From NCBI GenBank assembly GCA_030684415.1, contig JAUXNL010000051.1, positions 1 to 11,923 of the forward strand: a stretch of 11,923 nt of DNA. The letters run 5' to 3'. Shown here piece after piece: positions 5,770-11,923 of the stretch; the first letter of the stretch is position 1; each line of letters begins with the position of its first letter. The notes under the pieces are model-generated. The model was not told the origin of the DNA. It saw only the letters and a list, made by a program, of their open reading frames with translations, and did no database searches. Both the position numbers and the translations under genes were made by a program. The DNA comes from Moraxellaceae bacterium. GTDB taxonomy: Bacteria > Pseudomonadota > Gammaproteobacteria > Pseudomonadales > Moraxellaceae.

Positions 5770-8700
5770 TTACTTCACTTTCATGCGGAACAGGAAGTCC
5801 ACATAAGGATTGCCACCGCCAGCGGCATTCATGGCTCCTGAAGGCCGCAACCGAATCCGGTTGATGGCAGCATCAAAACCGTTTCCGTCTGGCACGGGGG
5901 TGTAGGTCCAAGTCGCACCATTATCGTTGGAAAAGTCGACATGGTCGGTGCCGCTGGCCAGTGAGGTGAAAGTCCAGGACAAGCCGCTCGACGGGCTACC
6001 GTTAACAAAGAAGATAGGCCCGCCGCCGCCAGGGCCACCCAGATCGCCAACATACAGCGCCATCTGCGCAGGCAAGATATCGGACACCACAAACGTGTTG
6101 TTATCCACCGCGCCCGGGCCGGTATTGGTCACACGCAGGGTGTACGCCACGATGGCGCCGGGAATCGACTTCGGGAAGGTATTGCCGTTCACCGGATCGG
6201 AAATCACCGCCGACAGCTTCAGCAAGCTGAGCGCAGGTGCTGGCTCGTTCACGGTGAGCGTCGCGCTGGCAGTGCCACCGGTACCAGCATTGGTCGTAGT
6301 GACCGTGCTGGTGGTGTTGTTGTAGCTGCCGGCGGTGGCACTACGGACACTGACGGTTACAGTGCAACTGCTGCTGGCAGGCACCGTAGCGCCAGACAGG
6401 GTCAAGGAGTTGCCACCACCGGTCGCGGTGGCCGTGCCGCCCACGCACGAGGTGCTCACTGCTGGCGTCGGCGCATTGACCAGACCCGCCGGATAGGTAT
6501 CGGTGAACGCGGCACCCGTAATGTCGACCGTATTGGGGTTGGTCAGGGTGATGGTCATCGTGCTGTTCGCACCCACCAACACGCTGGCCGGCGAAAAGCC
6601 TTTCGCCAATACCGGCGGCCCCATCACCGTCAATGTGTCCTCGCTGGCAATGCCACTGCCGATATTGGCCGTGGTCACCAGACCTGTCGTGTTCAGATAA
6701 GCGCCCGCCGTGGCACTCCGAACATTGATGCCGATGCTGCAACTGCTGTTGGCAAGAATGGTGGCGCCGGTCAGTGTCAGTGAGGTGCCTGACGCCGCGC
6801 CCGTTGCCGTGCCGCCGCAGGTATTGGTAATGCCAGGGCTGGCCGTGTTCACCAGATTCGTGGGGTAGTTATCCGTGAAGGCCACACCGGTCGCATTCAC
6901 GGCATTGTTGTTCACCAACGTGATGGTCAGGCGTGAGGTCACGTTCGGCAGCACGACCGCCGGCGAAAAGGCTTTGGTGACGCCAGGGCGCTGGTAGACC
7001 GTGAGCTGTGCACTGGCGTCATTGCCGTTTGACCCACCGCTGGTGGTCAGCCCGCCCGCCGGGACCGTATTGGTCAATGTTTCTGTTGCCGTCACATTTA
7101 CGGTGACCGTGCAGGAGCTATTGGCCGGAATGGTGCCGCCCACGCCGCCCAGACTGATGGAGCCGCCGTTCGCCACTGCGGTGAGTGTGCCATTGGCGCA
7201 AGTCTTGGCTGCGCCCGGCGTCGCCGTATTAGTCATACCGACCGGATAGGTGTCGGTGAACGTAGCGCCTGTCATGGCCACGCCGGTCGGATTGCTGAGA
7301 GTCAGCGTCAGCAATGAGCTGCCCCCCACCGCGATGGTGGCGGGCGTGAAGGACTTGGTCAGCCCGGGACGGCCGACCGTGAGAATAGCTGTCGCCGTGC
7401 TGCCATTGCCACCATTGGTCGACGTTACCGCCGTGGTGACGTTGGTGTAGGCGCCAGCAGTCGCACTGCGTACACGCACGCTGACCGTGCAGGTGGTATT
7501 TGGTGCCAGCGTGACATTTTGTACACGCACAGCCACACGTCCGCCCGCAAATGTGTCTTCCCAGCCCGTGTTGGCCGCATTGCGAATCTGGAAGCGGCTC
7601 GCCGCCGTGCCTGAGCCTCCACAGTTACTGGTACGGTTAGGCGTGTTGTGCGTCACCACATTGGCAGGGAAAAAGTCTTGTACGCCAATCCCGGTCAGCG
7701 ACACCGTCGCCGTCGTGGGGTTGCTGAACGTGATACTGAGGGTAGACCAGTTCGCATCCGTGCCGTTGCCAACCGCAATGGATGACGGACTGAACGTCTT
7801 GGTGATTTGCGGCGGCGCGAGCACATTCAGGGTCGCCAGTGCCGGGCCGAATGTACCGCCATTATTGGTGTACACCGTGCCTGTGGTGTTGACGAACTCG
7901 CCCGTCTGACTGCTGGTCACATTCACACGTACCAGGCAGGAACTGCTGGCGGGAATGGTGGCCCCGCTCAGCGACAAGACCGAGCTGCCGGCCGTGGCAC
8001 CGGTCACGGTGCCACCGGTGCAGGTGTAATTGAGCCCCGGTGTCGGCGCAACGACCAGCCCGAGCGGGAAGGTGTCCACAAAATTCACGCCGGTGATGGC
8101 CGTCGCATTGTTGGCCGTCAGCGTGATGGTCAGCGTCGTGGTGCCACCAGTGGGGATGGAGGCCGCACCAAATGCCTTGGTCACGCCCGGCGCGGTCAGT
8201 GCGGTGATGTTGAGCGTGGCAGCGGCGGCCGTGCCGGTGCCGCCATTGGCACTGGTGGGGGCCGTGGTGGTGTTGTTCTTGTTGCCGGTGGTGGTGCCTT
8301 CGACATTCACCGTGATCGTGCAACTGCCGCCAGGCGCCAGACTGCCACCGGTAAAGCCGACCGTGGTGCCGTTATCGGCACCGCCGGTAGTGCTGCCGCT
8401 GGAACCGACCGTGCAGTTCAGCGTCAGGTTGGCCGGGGTGTCGTTGCGCATACCCGCCGGGTAAGTGTCATTGAAGGCCACACTGGTGAGGGTCACTGTC
8501 GCATTCGGGTTACTGACCGTCAGCGTCATTTGCGATGGCACATTGGTCCGTACCGAAATCGGGAAAAAAGACTTGGTGACGACAGGGGGCGCAATCACGG
8601 TGAGCGACGCCGTGTTGCTCGGATTGCCCGCCGCGCCTGATTCCGTGGATGAAACACCAGTAGTGGTGTTCGGGTGCACGCCCATCGTGCCGCTGGTGAC

Positions 8701-10959
8701 GTTGACGGAAATCGTGCAACTGCCGCTGCCCGCCAACGCACCGCCAGTAAGTGCGATGCTGGTACTGGCCGGCGCAGCCGATACCGTACCGCCGCAGGTA
8801 TTCGATACAGCAGGCGTACCGGCCACTTGCATGTTGGTGAGCGGGTCACTGAAGGCCACATTCGTCAGCGCGGTGGCCGACAGGTTGGTGAGCACAAAGG
8901 TGATCGTGGACGTGCCACCCGAGGCGATAGACGTTGGCGAGAACGCCTTGGTGATCGACGGCCTGCCTACCGACAAGACGGCGGATGAGGCTCCGAGGCT
9001 GCTGCCACCATTGGTAGAGCTGACCACCGAGGTGGTGTTGGTGTAATTGCCAATCGTGTTCGAGGTGACATTGACCGTGATGGTGCAACTGCCATTGACG
9101 GCAATCGTCGCTCCCGGGCTGAGCCCAATGGAATTACCACTGGCCACACCGCCGGTAATCGTGCCGGGTGTGCTGCCCGGCGTGCAGGCAATCTGTGGAT
9201 TGGGCGTAGCGGCATTGATCAGGCCGGCCGGATAGGTGTCGGAAAAACTCACGCCCGTCAGATTGCCGGGGTTGCCGGCCGGATTGCCGACAGTGATGGT
9301 CAGCACGGAGACCGAGCCCACATCGATCACATTCGGCGAAAATGATTTGCTGATGGTGGGTGGCGCCACTACCACAGCCGTCGCCGCGGCACTGCTGGCG
9401 GTATAAACATCGCCAATGGTCTGGCCGCTATAACTGATGCTCACCGAATTGCTGAGGATGGTGCCTGCCGGCAGGCCGCTGTTGACCACCGTATCGAAAT
9501 GGAACGACGTGGCGGCGCCATAAGGCAAGCTGCCGCCCGTGGTGCCGTTGGCACCTGTTCCAAGACGGAAAATGACGCGCGGCGTGCCCGTGCTGATGTA
9601 CTCCGCCTGATCGTCGCCAATCGTATCTGACTTGCCGCCGGCATTAGCCCCCGTCAGCACGACAAGGCTGCCCGGCAAATAAGTGAGCCCGGGCGGAATG
9701 TTGTCGGTCGCAATCAGGTTGGTGCCGGTGTCCAGACCGGTATTGCTCATCTCCACTTTCCAGCGCAGCGTGTCGCCGGCCAGCAGATAGCCGCCATTGA
9801 GGTCTTCCGCCGTTTTCAGCACGTTCGGCGTGATGATGGGCACGTAAAGTTCGGTGGCAAAGGTAATCGCACCGACAATGAACTGCTCTTCGGAATTAGG
9901 AGAAGAGACTTGAATCGTCGCGCTCGTCGCGCCGTTGCCAACGATACCAATCGGCACATTGACTCGATCGATATCGAACACCGTGTTGTTCACGCTGGCC
10001 GGGTTACGCGCCGTGACGTTCACGCCCAGATCAGTAATGGTGGCGTTATAGAAGTTATTGACCGGGTTCGCGGCGTCGGTGAGCTGGGTGCCATTGATGC
10101 TGAAGGTATCGCCGGTTGCCGGTCGATCCCCCTCATAGGTCAAAGCGCCCAAGCGAGTGACCACCGGCCCGCTGAGAGGCGTCAGGAAGCCACTGACCGG
10201 AATGGTTTCACTGTTGCCGTTCAACAATCGGAAACCGTCATATACCGCGAGGTTACGCAGCGGCTGCGCATTGTTCTGGTAAACGACAATGATGCTCCAT
10301 GCGCCGTAATCCCCTTGGTTGAGCGTGGCATGGATGTTACCGACGGTGTAAGTGCCGTTACCCCCCGCCACCACGCGGGAGGTGATGTCAGCAAAACCCT
10401 GATAACTGTCGGTACGGAAAGTGGAGGTATCGACAATGCTGGCCGTGACAGTGGCGTAGCCGAATGAGGATGGGGTTCTGAGCAGCACCTGATTTCGCGC
10501 CGTATTCGCCGAAATACCACTCCAGTAAAGGCCGGCAAAGAGCACGGTGGAACCGGCCGGCACATTGAGGTCAGCGGAACTGGAGTTGAAGGTGGCACCG
10601 TCACTGTCTATATCAATGTTCTGCATGATATAGCCGTCGTTACGATCCGCGGCTGTATTACCCGTGCCATTCAGTGTGTTCGCACAGGTCGTGATGCCAG
10701 CCGACCATGTGCCGCCCGCAATGTTGGCCCCGGGTGTACAGGTCAGGATGGCATTGCCGATCAACGCAATATCGCCGTTGGCGTTCGCGATGTAGCGGGC
10801 CGACAGATTGCGCTCAGCCTGTGCCAGCCCGGCCAACGAGGCCAGCAACACCAATAGCAGTGCCCGGCCCGGCATGCGTCCGCTGCTCCCCGGCCTGTCG
10901 GCGCAGAAACGGGAGGTCAGACGGTTGAGCATTCCTTTCATGACAAGACTCATCATCAC
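5770..10959 (-). CDS. Large secreted multi-repeat (DUF11-like) surface protein
   Basis: This is a 1729-residue exported protein, rich in Thr, Ser, Gly, Asn and Ala. Residues 30-48 form a Sec-type signal (MPGRALLLVLLASLAGLAQA, likely cut before ERN). Residues 49-375 form an N-terminal domain with Cys74 and Cys92 and motifs such as FAGLYWSG and LRNLAVYDGF. Residues 376-531 are a DUF11-like domain. Eight repeats follow at 533-1570, and a last DUF11-like domain runs from 1571 to the end. I see no LPXTG, PEP-CTERM, autotransporter barrel or lipobox, so attachment is unexplained. The start overlaps the stop of the upstream barrel gene (GTGATGA), indicating coupling. Alternative starts are ATG at 10956, 10941 or 10875, the last directly before the signal. 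A structural or adhesive role is inferred; no enzymatic motif was recognised. Confidence 0.88.
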   Translation of the reverse strand: MMMSLVMKGMLNRLTSRFCADRPGSSGRMPGRALLLVLLASLAGLAQAERNLSARYIANANGDIALIGNAILTCTPGANIAGGTWSAGITTCANTLNGTGNTAADRNDGYIMQNIDIDSDGATFNSSSADLNVPAGSTVLFAGLYWSGISANTARNQVLLRTPSSFGYATVTASIVDTSTFRTDSYQGFADITSRVVAGGNGTYTVGNIHATLNQGDYGAWSIIVVYQNNAQPLRNLAVYDGFRLLNGNSETIPVSGFLTPLSGPVVTRLGALTYEGDRPATGDTFSINGTQLTDAANPVNNFYNATITDLGVNVTARNPASVNNTVFDIDRVNVPIGIVGNGATSATIQVSSPNSEEQFIVGAITFATELYVPIITPNVLKTAEDLNGGYLLAGDTLRWKVEMSNTGLDTGTNLIATDNIPPGLTYLPGSLVVLTGANAGGKSDTIGDDQAEYISTGTPRVIFRLGTGANGTTGGSLPYGAATSFHFDTVVNSGLPAGTILSNSVSISYSGQTIGDVYTASSAAATAVVVAPPTISKSFSPNVIDVGSVSVLTITVGNPAGNPGNLTGVSFSDTYPAGLINAATPNPQIACTPGSTPGTITGGVASGNSIGLSPGATIAVNGSCTITVNVTSNTIGNYTNTTSVVSSTNGGSSLGASSAVLSVGRPSITKAFSPTSIASGGTSTITFVLTNLSATALTNVAFSDPLTNMQVAGTPAVSNTCGGTVSAAPASTSIALTGGALAGSGSCTISVNVTSGTMGVHPNTTTGVSSTESGAAGNPSNTASLTVIAPPVVTKSFFPISVRTNVPSQMTLTVSNPNATVTLTSVAFNDTYPAGMRNDTPANLTLNCTVGSSGSTTGGADNGTTVGFTGGSLAPGGSCTITVNVEGTTTGNKNNTTTAPTSANGGTGTAAAATLNITALTAPGVTKAFGAASIPTGGTTTLTITLTANNATAITGVNFVDTFPLGLVVAPTPGLNYTCTGGTVTGATAGSSVLSLSGATIPASSSCLVRVNVTSSQTGEFVNTTGTVYTNNGGTFGPALATLNVLAPPQITKTFSPSSIAVGNGTDANWSTLSITFSNPTTATVSLTGIGVQDFFPANVVTHNTPNRTSNCGGSGTAASRFQIRNAANTGWEDTFAGGRVAVRVQNVTLAPNTTCTVSVRVRSATAGAYTNVTTAVTSTNGGNGSTATAILTVGRPGLTKSFTPATIAVGGSSLLTLTLSNPTGVAMTGATFTDTYPVGMTNTATPGAAKTCANGTLTAVANGGSISLGGVGGTIPANSSCTVTVNVTATETLTNTVPAGGLTTSGGSNGNDASAQLTVYQRPGVTKAFSPAVVLPNVTSRLTITLVNNNAVNATGVAFTDNYPTNLVNTASPGITNTCGGTATGAASGTSLTLTGATILANSSCSIGINVRSATAGAYLNTTGLVTTANIGSGIASEDTLTVMGPPVLAKGFSPASVLVGANSTMTITLTNPNTVDITGAAFTDTYPAGLVNAPTPAVSTSCVGGTATATGGGNSLTLSGATVPASSSCTVTVSVRSATAGSYNNTTSTVTTTNAGTGGTASATLTVNEPAPALSLLKLSAVISDPVNGNTFPKSIPGAIVAYTLRVTNTGPGAVDNNTFVVSDILPAQMALYVGDLGGPGGGGPIFFVNGSPSSGLSWTFTSLASGTDHVDFSNDNGATWTYTPVPDGNGFDAAINRIRLRPSGAMNAAGGGNPYVDFLFRMKVK
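6250..9363 (-). repeat. Eight tandem protein-domain repeats with invariant Lys/Asp/Cys/Cys/Asn
   Basis: The repeats are at residues 533-664, 666-788, 791-919, 922-1047, 1048-1195, 1196-1321, 1324-1446 and 1448-1570. Each opens with a block like (T/S)KSFSP, has F(S/T)DTYPAG about 35 residues later, then two cysteines and an NTT-like end. The Lys residues are 538, 671, 796, 928, 1054, 1202, 1329 and 1453. The Asp residues are 574, 705, 831, 962, 1095, 1236, 1363 and 1487. The cysteine pairs are 592/625, 722/748, 849/880, 980/1008, 1113/1157, 1254/1283, 1381/1407 and 1505/1532. The Asn residues are 641, 764, 896, 1024, 1173, 1297, 1423 and 1548. The copies differ clearly from one another, so this is an old array rather than a recent expansion. 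Confidence 0.9.
10816..10959 (-). other. Signal peptide with an unusually long N-region
   Basis: Residues 1-48 of the repeat protein contain a basic stretch (1-32), a Leu/Ala-rich core (33-45) and an AQA cleavage box before ERN. If translation starts at 10875, the signal is a normal 20 residues, with GGGGAG about 10 nt upstream of that ATG. If it starts at the gene overlap (10959 or 10956), the N-region is about 30 residues long. There is no twin-arginine motif, so export should be by Sec, not by the Tat system encoded at the other end of the window. Confidence 0.7.
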
Positions 10960-11923
10960 GGGGCCTGTGGGGTGTCGGCTTTCACGTCGCCAGCTTCAGC
11001 GCCACGACGGAAAGAGTTCTGGTCAAACTTGAAGCGCAGTTGCAGATACGGGCCGGAGGCGGTGTAGCGCGCCGCATCAAAGTCGCTGTCGGTAAAGCCT
11101 TTGTGGTTGTAGCCCAGCGTGATCCAACCGTTCTTCACCGGCGATACGCCGATCATTGGACCGATGGAGTACGCATGGGTGCCGGTGCTCCAGCCGTTCA
11201 GCGAGCTGGCCTGAATGCCGATATCCAGCCAGGGGCGGATGTCGTGGCGCACTTCCACACCGATAAGGTCAGTGAACCCGGAGTACTCGTCACCATCAAA
11301 GGTATCGAGGGCGTACTTGGCGCCGTAATAGAGCGACCACTGGTTGCGCTCGTAACGGCGGAACAGGTTGCCTTCGCGGTCTTGCTGGGTCCATTCGCGC
11401 GACACGCGGTTCAGCGCAAAATTGTTGATGACGCGGCGCGTGCTGGCATTGAGCGCGGTCAGGCCGTTCTGGCCAAACAATCCGCTACCGACTATGCCGC
11501 TGCCGTTCTCCACTTCTTCGAAACGGAATTCGAGACGGTCCAGAATCGACCAGTTCACGCCTAGCGGACGCCACGCCCATGACAGATCAAGCTTGGCGAG
11601 CAAGCCTTCGGTGCCGGTATCAAGCTCCGACACGAACGCTTGAGCCGAAGTGGCAAACGCCACGCCATCACGCGCCTGACGCAGGAAGTTGCTGGTGAAG
11701 CCATAGCGATTGTCGGTTTCGCTGTTGCGCGTTTCGGCGCGGCCGTTCCAGCTCCAGACATCCTGGCGATAGGTCGCGCCACTGCTGAAGGCGTAATAGT
11801 CTTCGTTCAGCGTGAGTGACCCGGCCGTGCCACCCGGGGCAATCGGGTAATTGGGATTGATGACCGGCCCAGTCTGGCCGCCTTCCTTGTAGGTCCGGCT
11901 GCTGTCCTCACTGAAGTCGAGAC
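10956..11923 (-). CDS. Outer-membrane beta-barrel protein, C-terminal part (start outside window)
   Basis: The frame is open from the right edge of the window to a TGA at 10956-10958, giving 321 residues of a longer protein. The sequence is a series of alternating amphipathic strands rich in Trp, Tyr and Phe, such as NQWSLYYGAKYALDTF, FTDLIGVEVRHDI, WLDIGIQASSLNGW and GWITLGYNHKGF. It ends with the strand SGPYLQLRFKFDQ and a short polar tail of about 16 residues. This is the pattern of a porin-like barrel. It resembles to me the C-terminal barrels of large repeat-containing outer-membrane proteins in gammaproteobacteria, but the family name cannot be fixed from sequence alone. The stop overlaps the start of the repeat-protein gene, so the two form an operon. 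The GTG at 11663 is not the real start. Confidence 0.72.
   Translation of the reverse strand, partial: LDFSEDSSRTYKEGGQTGPVINPNYPIAPGGTAGSLTLNEDYYAFSSGATYRQDVWSWNGRAETRNSETDNRYGFTSNFLRQARDGVAFATSAQAFVSELDTGTEGLLAKLDLSWAWRPLGVNWSILDRLEFRFEEVENGSGIVGSGLFGQNGLTALNASTRRVINNFALNRVSREWTQQDREGNLFRRYERNQWSLYYGAKYALDTFDGDEYSGFTDLIGVEVRHDIRPWLDIGIQASSLNGWSTGTHAYSIGPMIGVSPVKNGWITLGYNHKGFTDSDFDAARYTASGPYLQLRFKFDQNSFRRGAEAGDVKADTPQAP

Noticed and set aside
7807..8640. Long plus-strand open frames (for example 7807-8640 and 8465-9046) opposite the repeat-protein gene
   Set aside because: They are shadows of the GC-rich, Thr/Gly/Asn-biased minus-strand gene. Their translations are low-complexity (Arg/Gly or Val/Pro runs), have no domain, and appear at similar places in successive repeats.
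5770..10959. Recent DNA-level tandem duplication inside the repeat gene
   Set aside because: Comparable stretches of different repeats, such as the SATAGAY-coding segments of repeats 5, 7 and 8, differ at many bases. The array is old and diverged, not a fresh expansion or a phase-variable tract.
1..11923. CRISPR array, tRNA, rRNA or insertion sequence
   Set aside because: I saw no regularly spaced identical repeats, no cloverleaf-like gene, no rRNA sequence and no transposase. The only regular periodicity is the protein-level repeat array.

Overview
The window looks like a chromosomal segment of a GC-rich gammaproteobacterium. Three things point that way: separate hisI and hisE genes running directly into tatABC, a rhodanese with the Azotobacter-type CQTHHR active-site loop placed next to psd, and a full-length E. 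coli-type phosphatidylserine decarboxylase. Both gene pairings are familiar from pseudomonads and their relatives. I cannot name the genus.

Layout. 1-2151 (+) is the end of a histidine operon, hisI (partial)-hisE, joined with 4 nt or less spacing or overlap to tatA-tatB-tatC. Histidine biosynthesis and the twin-arginine translocase are therefore probably co-transcribed. 2231-3196 (-) is a proline iminopeptidase, convergent with tatC. 3197-3791 is a 595-base divergent intergenic region without a convincing gene; its pip-proximal half carries four consecutive hairpins. 3792-4601 and 4659-5534 (+) are rhdA (sulfurtransferase) and psd (phosphatidylethanolamine synthesis). A perfect 20-bp hairpin at 5708-5750 separates psd from the convergent genes that follow.

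5770-11923 (-) is the accessory part. It holds a two-gene unit, read from right to left. The first gene encodes the C-terminal part of an outer-membrane beta-barrel protein whose start lies beyond the window. Its stop codon overlaps the start of a 1729-residue secreted protein. That protein has a signal peptide, an N-terminal domain, a DUF11-like domain, eight tandem beta-sandwich-type repeats and a C-terminal DUF11-like domain. Every one of the eight repeats keeps the same five residues (Lys, Asp, Cys, Cys, Asn) at nearly fixed spacing, which suggests a disulfide and perhaps a Lys-Asn isopeptide cross-link per repeat.

The most interesting candidate for an undescribed system is this coupled pair of an outer-membrane barrel and a rod-like repeat protein with no recognisable anchor. 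The rest is well-known housekeeping.
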